The position numbers were made by a program, and so were the translations under genes. Shown here in pieces: positions 43,525 to 52,256 of a stretch of DNA of 64,000 bases; the first letter of the stretch is position 1, and every line of letters begins with the position of its first letter. The notes under the pieces are model-generated. The model was not told where the DNA came from and did not search any database. It saw nothing but the letters and a program-made list of their open reading frames with translations. The stretch is from Mycobacterium botniense (GTDB lineage: Bacteria > Actinomycetota > Actinomycetes > Mycobacteriales > Mycobacteriaceae): the NCBI RefSeq assembly GCF_010723305.1, contig NZ_BLKW01000004.1, forward strand, positions 1,302,001 through 1,366,000. Reading direction: 5' to 3'.

Positions 43525-44283
43525 TCACATGCCCCGGCCTGCGGTGAATTTGGCCAGGGCCTCGGCGTTGACCTGCGTGCCGAGAAGTTCGGCGAAGTAG
43601 GCGTTCTCGCGTGCGCTCGCCGCGCTGATCCCCGGGCGCAGCGGTTCAGCGATACAGTTTTTGACCGCCATTAGACTCGAGATCGGGTGCGCAGCAAGAA
43701 TCTCCGCATGTCGGCGCGCCTCGGTCAACAATTCGGACGGTTCGCAGACTTTCCAGACCAGCCCCATCCGCAGCGCCTGGTGGGCGTCCACCCATTCCGC
43801 GGACATCAACAGCCAGGCCGCGTTCTGCCGGCCCAGCAGCCGCGGTAACAGGTAGGAGGACGCGGCTTCGGGCGCGACGCCGAGGCTAGTGAACGGGCAT
43901 TTCAAGCGCGCCGTCGACGACATGAACGCCAGGTCGGCGTGGCCGAGGATGGTGACGCCGATGCCCACCCCGATACCGTTCACCGCGCAGATCAGCGGTT
44001 TGGGGAAACGGCTGAGTGCGTCGATGAGTCCGGTGAAACCGTATTTCCCCGGGACGAAGTGCGGGTCGCTGACACGCGCCTGCATCTCGGTGAGATCGGT
44101 GCCGGCGCTGAAGGCCCGTCCAGCGCCGGTCAGCAGCACGACGGCGACCTGCGGATCGTCGGCGGCGGCCAGCAGGGCCTCGGCGGTGGCATCGTAGAGG
44201 GCCTCGTTGAAGGCATTGAGCGCCTCGGGCCGGTTCAGGGTGAGGGTGCGTACTCGGTTGGTATCGTCGCTCTGCAGGATCAC
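43525..44283 (-). CDS. enoyl-CoA hydratase/isomerase family protein
   Basis: 252 residues. LTGAGRAFSAGTDLTEMQAR (first oxyanion-hole strand), FPKPLICAVNGIGVGIGVTI (second oxyanion strand) and FTSLGVAPEAASSYLLPRLL are the crotonase landmarks. The position of the second catalytic glutamate in the hydratase (PEAAS context) is kept, while the first is replaced by TD in FSAGTDLTE. It may therefore be an isomerase-type or atypical member. Substrate unknown. Confidence 0.88.
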   Translation of the reverse strand: MILQSDDTNRVRTLTLNRPEALNAFNEALYDATAEALLAAADDPQVAVVLLTGAGRAFSAGTDLTEMQARVSDPHFVPGKYGFTGLIDALSRFPKPLICAVNGIGVGIGVTILGHADLAFMSSTARLKCPFTSLGVAPEAASSYLLPRLLGRQNAAWLLMSAEWVDAHQALRMGLVWKVCEPSELLTEARRHAEILAAHPISSLMAVKNCIAEPLRPGISAASARENAYFAELLGTQVNAEALAKFTAGRGM

Positions 44284-44304
44284 CGCTGCAGCCTAAAGCG
44301 CGGG

Positions 44305-44748
44305 TCAGGCATTGCCGTACACCCGGGTGGGGGCCACCAGCACCACGGTGCGCCGCTCGGCGTCCATCACCCGGTCGTATTCGTCCCAGTTGTCGTGGGT
44401 GCCCCCGGCAGCGATGAACACCTCGCGTCTGAGCAGGCGCAAACCATGGGGCTCGGCCAACCAGGGCTGCGGGTCGTCCGGCCCGGCGAGCTCCGCATGG
44501 CCCTCGACGGTGGCCCAGCGCCAGCCGTCGCGGAAGGTGATCGCCAGCTGCGGCCGCTCGCGCAGGTTGGCAAGCTTGACCTTGCCGTAGGTGACGAAGC
44601 CCAGCGACGGTTCTCGGCTGATCGGGTGGGCCAGCAGACCGACGTTGACCAGCGAAGCCTGCACGGTCCCGTCGGCACGAACGGTGGACACCACGGCGAG
44701 ACCCCGCTCTGCCCGGGCCAGTGCCACAGCGCCGTCGAGGGTGGTCAT
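44305..44748 (-). CDS. PPOX-class F420/FMN-binding protein (Rv1875-like)
   Basis: 147 residues from ATG 44748, the length I recall for Rv1875. AVVSTVRADGTVQASLVNVG and FVTYGKVKLANLRERPQLAI with WRWATVEGHAEL form the split-barrel flavin-binding fold of pyridoxamine-oxidase-like proteins that use F420 or FMN. Substrate unknown. Adjacent to the EthD-like gene upstream (10 bp), so an operon is likely. Confidence 0.88.
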   Translation of the reverse strand: MTTLDGAVALARAERGLAVVSTVRADGTVQASLVNVGLLAHPISREPSLGFVTYGKVKLANLRERPQLAITFRDGWRWATVEGHAELAGPDDPQPWLAEPHGLRLLRREVFIAAGGTHDNWDEYDRVMDAERRTVVLVAPTRVYGNA

Positions 44749-44758
44749 CAGCAAGCCC

Positions 44759-45457
44759 TCAGGTCCTAAACGGTGTTTTGATGAGGTAGCGGCTGGTCGG
44801 CACGGTGTCGATGTTCTCGTTGGCGCCGAACGCCGTTGTGCTGGCCAACATCCGGTTCAGCCGGTTATGCAGGTCGTCCTCGTCGGCGGCTCCAAAGAAC
44901 GCTTTCAGGTCGCTGACCGCTTCGGCCGGGAACAATTCTTCGACGATTCCGGCAATCGCCGGCGCGTGGGGAGTCAGCGCGCGCACCACCCAGTTCTGGG
45001 TATAGCCGAAGGTCGCCTGCGTCTCGATGGCCACCGGCGTGTGGTCACGCTGCCAGCGGTTCAGCCAGGTCTCTTGGTCAAGCCCGGGTGGCCGGCGCAG
45101 CAACGCAATATTGGCTAGACCCGGTGTCCGCGAACCGCTGTCGACCGGCGGCGCAAGCGGTACCGATTCGGTCACCAAGTAGGCGGCCAGGTGCGCGGCT
45201 TCCTTCTGCAGCAAGGCCAGCGCCGCCGCAAGTTGCTCGCCGTAGCACTGCTGGGTCCACATACTCACCACCGCGGCGACCGGCGGGTCGAGCGTCGTGA
45301 ACGTCATCAGCGAATCACGCACCGCGCCGTCACGAACGTTGACCGATAACCCCGGAACGCCGAGTTGCACGATGGCGGCGGCCACCGGACCGCGTAAGCG
45401 CTCGCACCAGTCGTCGTCCCCGTCTGCGGTCATCAGCACCGCAACGACCTTCTCCAC
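44759..45457 (-). CDS. EthD-type dimeric alpha/beta-barrel protein (Rv1874-like)
   Basis: 232 residues from GTG at 45457. Two ferredoxin-like halves are suggested: VEKVVAVLMTADGDDDWCER at the start, and IALLRRPPGLDQETWLNRWQ followed by RDHTPVAIETQATFGYTQNW. The W-x-x-R-W-x-x-x-H pattern recalls EthD domains. Position suggests Rv1874. Function unknown. Confidence 0.75.
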   Translation of the reverse strand: MEKVVAVLMTADGDDDWCERLRGPVAAAIVQLGVPGLSVNVRDGAVRDSLMTFTTLDPPVAAVVSMWTQQCYGEQLAAALALLQKEAAHLAAYLVTESVPLAPPVDSGSRTPGLANIALLRRPPGLDQETWLNRWQRDHTPVAIETQATFGYTQNWVVRALTPHAPAIAGIVEELFPAEAVSDLKAFFGAADEDDLHNRLNRMLASTTAFGANENIDTVPTSRYLIKTPFRT

Positions 45458-45497
45458 GGCCGTAACCTCCGTTTCTGCCCGGGCAGGTGGCGCCTGA

Positions 45498-46136
45498 CTA
45501 CTCGGGGCCGGGTTGACCTCTGGCCCACCGGGGCAGGATGAACACTCCCTCGGCCTGAACCGTGACACCATCATCATCGGCGAGGTGGCCGACGGCGAAT
45601 GTTTTCACCCCGTCGGTTCGGGTGGTTGTCGCTTCGGCGTGCAGATGCCCCAACCGGGTGGCCCGGACGTAGCGGAGACTGATCGTTCCGGTGAAACGTG
45701 GGTTGACACCGTCGCTGGCCGCTTCGCCGAGGATGTGATCGAGAATCAGGGCAGCAACTCCGCCGTGCACGTGCCCGGGAGGTCCTTCGTACGCAGCGCC
45801 CAGGTGAAAGTCACACCACACCGTGCCTGACGCGTCGTGATGCACCTCCAAGGGAGGTGCGATGGGGTTGCGAATCCCGATCGCCACGTTGCCCCACGCC
45901 ATCCGCTCTCCAGTGCTCAGATAGCGGATACCGAACGTTCCGTCGAGCTGTTTGCTCTGCAAACGTGCTGTTGCCGAGTCGATCTCGGCCTTGGCCGCGG
46001 CGACGACGTCAAAGTCCACCTGGGTCCGGATGGTGGCGTCGATCAAGGCCCGTACCGAGCGGGTCAACGGCTCGTACACCGCGCGCAGCCGCTCGACGTC
46101 TGCGGCGCTGAGGTTTTCCGGGGTGAACTCCAGCAT
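45498..46136 (-). CDS. PaaI-type hotdog thioesterase
   Basis: 212 residues from ATG at 46136. FHLGAAYEGPPGHVHGGVAA and LILDHILGEAASDGVNPRFT are the hotdog helix with the HGG-x-D-type active site of PaaI thioesterases. ISLRYVRATRLGHLHAEATT is the following strand. A helical N-terminal extension of about 70 residues precedes the domain. It should hydrolyse an acyl-CoA. A KstR-like box lies about 10 bp upstream of its start, hinting at sterol-linked control. Confidence 0.85.
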   Translation of the reverse strand: MLEFTPENLSAADVERLRAVYEPLTRSVRALIDATIRTQVDFDVVAAAKAEIDSATARLQSKQLDGTFGIRYLSTGERMAWGNVAIGIRNPIAPPLEVHHDASGTVWCDFHLGAAYEGPPGHVHGGVAALILDHILGEAASDGVNPRFTGTISLRYVRATRLGHLHAEATTTRTDGVKTFAVGHLADDDGVTVQAEGVFILPRWARGQPGPE

Positions 46137-46145
46137 GCCTGAAAC

Positions 46146-46159
46146 TAGAACACGTTGCT
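46146..46159. promoter_or_regulatory. KstR-like operator (one mismatch)
   Basis: TAGAACACGTTGCT keeps T-N2-AAC-N2-GTT and differs only in the last consensus A. It is between oxyR and the thioesterase, just upstream of the thioesterase ATG. Confidence 0.45.
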
Positions 46160-46204
46160 GTGCGACGGCGACAAAGGGGGGCCGGTCCGGGTGCGAATCG
46201 CCGG

Positions 46205-47149
46205 CTAATCGCTCAAGCTGATAAGGCGCACCTGCTGATCGTGGCTGATCAGCTCGCCGATGATACCGGCAAGTCGTCGATACGGGCCCTCGCGGCCGCT
46301 CGAAGAGCGAAACACCAGTCCGATCCGCCGCCCGGGACGAGGCGCGGCGAACTGGGCCAGACCGAGCCGGCTGCGTGCGGCTTCGACGGCCACCGCGGTC
46401 TGTGGGATCAGCGTCACCCCCAGTCCTCCTGTCACGCATTGCACCGCGGTCGCCAGCGACGCTGCGCGGGTGTTCGCCACCTCGGGTCGTACGCCTGCCT
46501 TGCGGCACACGTCTAACGCCTGGTCGCGCAGGCAGTGACCTTCGTCGAGCAACAGCAAGGGCAGATGTGCCAGGGTGGCCGCAGGCACCCGCCGTTTACC
46601 TGACAGGGGGTGCCCGGGCGGCAGCGCCAGCACGAAATCCTCCTCGTAGATCGGTACTTCGGTGATTCCGCTGGTGGTGGCCGGCAGGGCGATCAACGCG
46701 GCATCCAATCGCCCTTCGCGCAGCGCCGTCAGCAGCCGTTCGGTCTGGTCTTCGATTACGCGCAAACTCAGCGCCGGTAGCCGCTCGGTCAGTCCTGCGA
46801 GCACCGTCGGTAACACATACGGCGCCACCGTCGGAATCAGCCCGAGTCGTATGCTGCCGTGCAGCGGATCGGACACTCCCGCGGCGGCTGCGGTGAAACG
46901 GGCCGCCGCCTCCACCACGGCCTGGGCGTAAGGCAGCAGCTGCCTACCCTCCGTCGTCAAAAACACCCGCCGGGTCGACCGCTCTACCAGCTGCATCTGC
47001 AGTCCCGTTTCCAGGGCTGTCAGCGCCTGTGACAGGGTCGACTGACTGACGCCCAGAGCGCTTGCCGCACTGCCGAAATGCTGCTTTTCCGCCACTGCGG
47101 CAAATGCCCGTAGCCCGGCCAGGGTCGGTTGATAACACCTATCGGACAT
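46205..47149 (-). CDS. oxyR: OxyR, LysR-type hydrogen peroxide sensor
   Basis: 314 residues from ATG at 47149. The winged helix-turn-helix ([20 protein letters not shown]) fills residues 18-60. The two redox cysteines are present in [20 protein letters not shown], at the spacing known for Oxy[21 protein letters not shown] closes the regulatory domain. The gene is intact, unlike the disabled oxyR of the M. tuberculosis complex. Divergent from ahpC with a 102-bp shared control region. Confidence 0.95.
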   Translation of the reverse strand: MSDRCYQPTLAGLRAFAAVAEKQHFGSAASALGVSQSTLSQALTALETGLQMQLVERSTRRVFLTTEGRQLLPYAQAVVEAAARFTAAAAGVSDPLHGSIRLGLIPTVAPYVLPTVLAGLTERLPALSLRVIEDQTERLLTALREGRLDAALIALPATTSGITEVPIYEEDFVLALPPGHPLSGKRRVPAATLAHLPLLLLDEGHCLRDQALDVCRKAGVRPEVANTRAASLATAVQCVTGGLGVTLIPQTAVAVEAARSRLGLAQFAAPRPGRRIGLVFRSSSGREGPYRRLAGIIGELISHDQQVRLISLSD

Positions 47150-47251
47150 ACCTATTAGTATAGTGGGATATATCACCTTTAATTCAAAGTTCGTTTTCGG
47201 CACTATGGAGGGTGAAAGCCCGATCCACCAACAGATTCGACGAGGAGTGAT
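47150..47251. promoter_or_regulatory. oxyR-ahpC divergent control region
   Basis: This AT-rich region contains TATTAGTATAGTGGGATATATC, with GGGATATATCACC near 47165-47177 resembling the OxyR half-sites of mycobacterial oxyR-ahpC regions. GAGGAG at 47242-47247 serves as the ahpC Shine-Dalgarno. Confidence 0.6.
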
Positions 47252-47839
47252 ATGGCGCTGTTGACCATCGGCGACCAGTTCCCCGCCTACCGCCTGACCG
47301 CGCTGGTGCCCGGGGACCTGTCGAAGATCGACGCCAAACAACCCGGCGACTACTTCACCACCATCAGCAGCGATGACCACCCGGGCAAGTGGCGTGTGGT
47401 GTTCTTTTGGCCCAAGGACTTCACGTTCGTGTGCCCCACCGAAATCGCTGCGTTTGGCCGGTTGAACGACGAATTCGCCGACCGTGACGCACAGGTACTG
47501 GGCGTTTCGGTTGACAGCGAGTTTGTGCACTTCCACTGGCGGGCACAGCATGAGGACCTCAAGAACCTGCCGTTTCCGATGCTGTCGGACATCAAGCGCG
47601 AGCTGGTCACCGCCACCGGTGTGCTCAACGACGAGGGTGTCGCCGATCGTGCGACCTTCATCGTTGACCCCGAAAACGAGATTCAGTTCGTTTCGGTGAC
47701 CGCGGGCTCAGTGGGCCGCAATGTCGACGAGGTGCTACGGGTGCTGGATGCGCTGCAGTCCGACGAATTGTGTGCCTGCAACTGGCGCAAGGGCGACCCG
47801 ACCCTCAACGCCGCTGAACTGCTGAAGGCTTCGGCGTAG
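47252..47839 (+). CDS. ahpC: alkyl hydroperoxide reductase AhpC (peroxiredoxin)
   Basis: 195 residues. [20 protein letters not shown] holds the peroxidatic cysteine, about residue 61. [13 protein letters not shown] holds the two C-terminal cysteines (about 174 and 176) that are typical of mycobacterial AhpC. It reduces peroxides and peroxynitrite with electrons from AhpD. First gene of the ahpCD operon, controlled by the divergent OxyR. Confidence 0.97.
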   Translation: MALLTIGDQFPAYRLTALVPGDLSKIDAKQPGDYFTTISSDDHPGKWRVVFFWPKDFTFVCPTEIAAFGRLNDEFADRDAQVLGVSVDSEFVHFHWRAQHEDLKNLPFPMLSDIKRELVTATGVLNDEGVADRATFIVDPENEIQFVSVTAGSVGRNVDEVLRVLDALQSDELCACNWRKGDPTLNAAELLKASA

Positions 47840-47847
47840 GGGGGGCG

Positions 47848-48384
47848 ATGAGCGTCGAGAATCTGAAGGATGCCCTGCCGGAGTACGCCAAAGACCTCAA
47901 ACTCAACCTCGGCTCGGTGACACGCACCACGCTGCTCAATGAAGAGCAGCTGTGGGGCACCCTATTAGCCAGTGCGGCGGCCAGCCGCAACACACAGGTG
48001 CTGGCCGAAATTGCCGCCGAAGCGGTCGGCATTCTGTCGGCTGAGGCCTATCATGCGGCGCTGGGCGCCGCCTCGGTGATGGGTATGAACAACGTGTTCT
48101 ACCGCGGCCGGGGTTTCCTCGCGGGCCAGTACGACGACCTGCGGCCCGGGTTGCGGATGAACATCATCGCCAACCCCGGCGTGGACAAAAAGAATTTCGA
48201 GCTGTGGTGCTTCGCAGTGTCATCGATCAACGGATGCCCCGACTGCGTCACCGCCCACGAGCACACACTGCGCGAAGCAGGCGTCGACCGGGAAACGATT
48301 CTGGAAGCGTTGAAAGTCGCCGCGATCGTCGCGGGTGTGGCGCAGGCGATCACCGCTGCCCAAACATTGGCCGCTGCCGGCTGA
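47848..48384 (+). CDS. ahpD: alkylhydroperoxidase AhpD
   Basis: 178 residues, starting 8 bp after ahp[21 protein letters not shown] is the AhpD active site: C-x-x-C with the downstream histidine and the upstream glutamate relay. It receives electrons from the lipoamide/SucB system and reduces AhpC. Length and motif are complete. Confidence 0.96.
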   Translation: MSVENLKDALPEYAKDLKLNLGSVTRTTLLNEEQLWGTLLASAAASRNTQVLAEIAAEAVGILSAEAYHAALGAASVMGMNNVFYRGRGFLAGQYDDLRPGLRMNIIANPGVDKKNFELWCFAVSSINGCPDCVTAHEHTLREAGVDRETILEALKVAAIVAGVAQAITAAQTLAAAG

Positions 48385-48428
48385 GCATGACGCTGCCGGC
48401 GCCGGGTTGAACACTAGACTTGGCCTTC

Positions 48429-48908
48429 GTGGCCATCAGCGAGATCGATCTCGACTATCTGCGGCGCTGTGTTGAACTTGCGCGTGTTGCGCTCGACGCC
48501 GGAGACGCACCTTTTGGGTCAGTCCTGGTGGACGACGAGGGCCGAACCCTCTACGAAGGCCGCAACCGCTCTGGCAACGGGGACCTCACCCAGCATCCCG
48601 AATTCGCCATCGCCCGTTGGGCCGCAGTAAATGTGGCTCCGGTCAGTCGGATTCGGGCGACGGTGTACACGTCTTGTGAACACTGTCCCATGTGCGCGGC
48701 CGCCCACGCCTGGGTCGGTCTGGGACGCATTGTCTACGCAACGTCAGCCGCTCAGCTGAACAACTGGCTTGCGGAATGGCGCGCACCCACACCTCCGGTG
48801 GCGCCGCTGCCGATCACCACGGTGGCGCCCAAGGCCGTGGTCGACGGCCCGGCACCTGCGCTCGAGGAGGAACTGAAGTCGTTGTACGCGGCCAAATATC
48901 AACGGTGA
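48429..48908 (+). CDS. cytidine/deoxycytidylate deaminase-fold nucleoside deaminase
   Basis: 159 residues from GTG at 48429. LARVALDAGDAPFGSVLVDD is the deaminase start. The zinc site appears as TQHPEFAIARWA (H-x-E with the proton-shuttle glutamate) and TSCEHCPMCAAAHAWVGLGR (the two cysteines). Proline replaces the usual alanine in HAE, and histidine replaces the usual proline before CPMC. The group resembles guanine/tRNA-adenosine deaminase-like enzymes. Substrate unknown. Nothing else is seen up to 49048. Confidence 0.82.
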   Translation: MAISEIDLDYLRRCVELARVALDAGDAPFGSVLVDDEGRTLYEGRNRSGNGDLTQHPEFAIARWAAVNVAPVSRIRATVYTSCEHCPMCAAAHAWVGLGRIVYATSAAQLNNWLAEWRAPTPPVAPLPITTVAPKAVVDGPAPALEEELKSLYAAKYQR

Positions 48909-49048
48909 GCCGTCTGGTCCGGTACGCGATGTAGCGGCAGGCCCATCCCGTCGGTTTCGTGGGCGACATCGAGCCGCGCCACCTAGAGTTGCACACGGGC
49001 GACGCCTCAGCATAAGCGAGGCGGCAGGGCGGATGAGGGTATCACTCG

Positions 49049-50293
49049 ATGACGGTCAACCGGCGGGTGCCACGACTGCGAGACCTGGCACCGCTGATCC
49101 GGTTTGACAAGCCTCGATTCAACCGCAGGAGACGCCTGGAGGCCGCACAGACCATCCACGATCTGCGGCGCATCGCTAAGCGGCGCACCCCGAAGGCCGC
49201 ATTCGACTACACCGACGGCGCTGCCGAGGACGAGCTGTCGATCGAACGTGCCCGGCAAGCGTTTCGTGAGATCGAATTTCACCCATCAATTTTGCGCGAC
49301 GTCACGACGGTACGCGCCGGATGGGAGGTCCTCGGCCAGCCGGTAGCGTTGCCTTTCGGGATTGCCCCGACCGGTTTCACTCGACTGATGCACACCGAGG
49401 GCGAGATCGCCGGCGCGCGAGCGGCGGCATCAGCGGGGATCCCGTTTTCGCTGTCCACCTTGGGTACCGCTTCGATCGAAGATGTTGCAGCGGCAATTCC
49501 GGAGAGCCGCAAATGGTTTCAGCTATACATGTGGCGTGATCGCGACCGCTCCATGGCACTGGTGCGACGGGCTGCGGACGCGGGGTTTGACACGCTGATG
49601 GTCACCGTCGATGTGCCGGTCGCCGGGGCGCGGCTGCGCGATATCCGCAACGGGATGACGATCCCGCCGGCGCTGACAGCGCGGACGGTCCTCGATGCGC
49701 TGCGGCACCCCACCTGGTGGTTCGATTTGGTGACGACCGAGCCGCTGGCGTTCGCCTCCCTGCAGCGTTGGCCCGGCACCGTCGGCGAGTACCTGGACAC
49801 CATGTTCGACCCCAGCGTGACGTTTGCGGATCTGGCCTGGATCAAGACCCAGTGGCCGGGCAAGCTGGTTGTCAAGGGGATCCAGACGCTCGAGGACGCC
49901 CGCAAGGTCGTCGATGCAGGGGCCGACGGCATAGTGTTGTCGAATCACGGCGGCCGCCAACTCGATCGGGCTCCGGTCCCGTTTCATTTATTGCCCTCGG
50001 TTGCGCGCGAAGTGGGCAAGCACACTGAGATCCTGCTGGATACGGGCATCATGTCTGGGGCCGATATCGTCGCTGCCATCGCGCTGGGGGCCCGGTTCAC
50101 ACTGGTCGGGCGAGCGTACTTGTACGGGCTGATGGCCGGTGGCGAAGCAGGTGTGCACCGCGCCATCGAGATTCTCTCCGGACAGTTGACCCGGACTATG
50201 CGGCTGCTCGGTGTGACCTGCCTGGAGGAGTTGTCGCCGAAACATGTGACTCAATTGCGGCGGCTGCTGCCGATTTCACCGGCTTCTCGCTGA
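49049..50293 (+). CDS. lldD2: FMN-dependent L-lactate dehydrogenase LldD2
   Basis: 414 residues, the same length I recall for Rv1872c. [55 protein letters not shown] and [20 protein letters not shown] (near residues 297-316, with the catalytic histidine) are the alpha-hydroxy-acid dehydrogenase landmarks. The enzyme oxidises L-lactate to pyruvate and feeds electrons to the respiratory chain. M. tuberculosis needs LldD2 for growth on lactate. Confidence 0.95.
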   Translation: MTVNRRVPRLRDLAPLIRFDKPRFNRRRRLEAAQTIHDLRRIAKRRTPKAAFDYTDGAAEDELSIERARQAFREIEFHPSILRDVTTVRAGWEVLGQPVALPFGIAPTGFTRLMHTEGEIAGARAAASAGIPFSLSTLGTASIEDVAAAIPESRKWFQLYMWRDRDRSMALVRRAADAGFDTLMVTVDVPVAGARLRDIRNGMTIPPALTARTVLDALRHPTWWFDLVTTEPLAFASLQRWPGTVGEYLDTMFDPSVTFADLAWIKTQWPGKLVVKGIQTLEDARKVVDAGADGIVLSNHGGRQLDRAPVPFHLLPSVAREVGKHTEILLDTGIMSGADIVAAIALGARFTLVGRAYLYGLMAGGEAGVHRAIEILSGQLTRTMRLLGVTCLEELSPKHVTQLRRLLPISPASR

Positions 50294-50334
50294 GTGGCGG
50301 GCCGGTGCGCCCGGGATGCGCAGGTGGCTTTCGG

Positions 50335-50667
50335 CTACTGCACGTGCTGGTCGGAGGCGTGTCGGGTGGGCTTATCGTCGAGCGTGAATCCCCAGGAGCT
50401 GTTGGCCTCGGCCAGATCAAAGCCCTCGGTGTTGGCGGCACTGTCGCGGCCCGATTCACCGAAGTTCCCGGAGTCGGCGATGTAGGTGTGGCCCAATGTT
50501 TCGGTGCCGGGCAGCTTGCCGGGCGGGAAGTTGGTTTCGATCGCCGCCAGCGCGGCTTCGAACATTTTCTGGCGCCCCCGAATTGCTCCAAGAGCAGTTT
50601 CGCGAACGCGGGATTGGGCTCATCAACCCGCACGGTGTACATCATCGCGGTGTTGTGCAAAAACATG
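50335..50667 (-). pseudogene. manganese catalase remnant with internal deletion and frameshift
   Basis: From ATG at 50667 the minus strand reads MFLHNTAMMYTVRVDEPNPA and FAKLLLEQFGGA, the start of mycobacterial manganese catalases. The central four-helix bundle with all manganese ligands is deleted. A different frame then continues MFEAALAAIETNFPPGKLPG, ETLGHTYIADSGNF and the end at 50335. Only about 110 of some 290 codons remain. The enzyme is gone, leaving a scar between lldD2 and the oxidase genes. Confidence 0.75.
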
Positions 50668-50900
50668 GAGCGCTCCTTGACGGTCGGGACCCGGCCGGGG
50701 CTTATCCCAGCAGCTCGCGTATACCCGTTTCCGCCGATCGCAACCGGCGGCTGAGGTCCGGCTGATGTGGCGCGCGCGTGCCCGCGCTGTCGTGTGCATC
50801 TGGCGGTGTGGTCGGTGGCCATCCGCGTGCGGCGGTGCCGGGGCCAGCCGCGGCCGGTACCGTCGAGACAAAACCGAGATGCCCGGAGGTCACCCCAGCA

Positions 50901-52256
50901 ATGTCGTCGGCCGGTCCGCTGCTCGCCTCAGCCGCCTCGCCGCTGGACCTGGTGGCGGCGCGTGAGCAGATGGCGATCTCGCTGGGCTGGCACATCATCC
51001 TGGCCTGCCTGGGCGTCGGGATGCCCGCGTTGACGCTCTTCGCCGAGTGGCGGGGCTGGTGTACCGGCGACGACGCTTACCGGCTGCTGGCGCGTCGGTG
51101 GGCTCAGGCCATGGGGGTGCTTTTCGCGGTCGGCGCGGTGTCGGGCACCATCCTGAGCTTCGAGATGGGTCTTTTGTGGCCGGGGATGATGGGCCGCTAC
51201 GGGCAAGTTATCGGCCTGCCGTTCGCGATCGAGGGTGTCGCGTTCTTCATCGAGGCCATATTTCTCGGCATCTACCTCTACGCGTGGGACCGTCTGCCGG
51301 CCCGTACTCACCTGGTATCCGGCATCCCGGTCATCGTCGCGGGCATTGCCTCGGCATTCTTCGTCGTCAGCGCGAACGCGTGGATGAACCAGCCGCGCGG
51401 TTTTGCCCTGCGGGACGGCCACGTCAGTGCCGTCGATCCGTATGCCGCGATGTTGAATCCGGCGACCCCGCCGGAGACGATCCATATGATCCTGGCCGCG
51501 TTTATGGTGTCCGGTTTCGTCATGGCAAGCGTCTACGCGGTCGGGCTGCTCCGCGGCCGGCGTGACCGTTACCACCGACTCGGGTTTCTGGTCTCGTTCA
51601 CTGCCGCCGCCATCGTCACCCCGCTGCAGATCGTCGCCGGTGATTACGCTGCCCGCTTCCTCGTCGCCAAACAGCCGATCAAACTGGCTGCGATCGAAGG
51701 CGTCTACCAGACCGGGTCGCATGTCCCGTTGACGATCGGCGGGTTTCCCGTCGATGGTCAGCTGCGCTACGGCCTGAAGATTCCGGACGGTTTGTCACTG
51801 CTCGTGGGTTTCCGCCCCGAAACCGTCATCACCGGCCTGGACAGTGCACCCGCCGACGCCCGCCCCCCGGTCGTGGTGCACCTGACCTTCGACCTCATGG
51901 TCGGCAGCGGCTTTGCCTTGTTGCTGCTGGTCGCCTGGCTTGGCGTCACGTGGTGGCGGCGCCGCGACCTGCCCCGCAACCGCTGGTTCCTGCGGGCGGC
52001 AGCGCTCGCGGGCGCCGCCGCCTGCGTCGCGCTGGAAACCGGCTGGGTCACCACCGAGGTCGGGCGCCAACCCTGGATCGTCTGGGGATTCCTCAGAACC
52101 GCCGACGCGGTGAATCCCGCGCCGGGCCTGGCTGCCAGCTTGCTCGTCGTGAGCGCGGTCTATGTGCTGTTAACCGTGGGCACGGTCCTTGTCCTGCGCC
52201 GCATGGCGCACAGCCGCCGCATGTTCGCACCGCGACAGCCGGTGGAGGCCGGATGA
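50901..52256 (+). CDS. cydA: cytochrome bd-type quinol oxidase subunit I, short variant
   Basis: 451 residues from ATG at 50901 (GGAGGT 10 bp upstream). His31 in ISLGWHIILACLGVGMP, FEMGLLWPGMMGRYGQVIGL, a second haem histidine near 195 (IHMILAAFMVSGF), PIKLAAIEGVYQTG (quinol lysine and glutamate) and TTEVGRQPWIVWG near 387 are conserved bd-oxidase elements. The quinol loop between the last two is short. The sequence differs strongly from the usual mycobacterial CydA (Rv1623c), so this is a second, cyanide-insensitive-like type. Nine or so membrane helices. It overlaps cydB by ATGA. Confidence 0.88.
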   Translation: MSSAGPLLASAASPLDLVAAREQMAISLGWHIILACLGVGMPALTLFAEWRGWCTGDDAYRLLARRWAQAMGVLFAVGAVSGTILSFEMGLLWPGMMGRYGQVIGLPFAIEGVAFFIEAIFLGIYLYAWDRLPARTHLVSGIPVIVAGIASAFFVVSANAWMNQPRGFALRDGHVSAVDPYAAMLNPATPPETIHMILAAFMVSGFVMASVYAVGLLRGRRDRYHRLGFLVSFTAAAIVTPLQIVAGDYAARFLVAKQPIKLAAIEGVYQTGSHVPLTIGGFPVDGQLRYGLKIPDGLSLLVGFRPETVITGLDSAPADARPPVVVHLTFDLMVGSGFALLLLVAWLGVTWWRRRDLPRNRWFLRAAALAGAAACVALETGWVTTEVGRQPWIVWGFLRTADAVNPAPGLAASLLVVSAVYVLLTVGTVLVLRRMAHSRRMFAPRQPVEAG

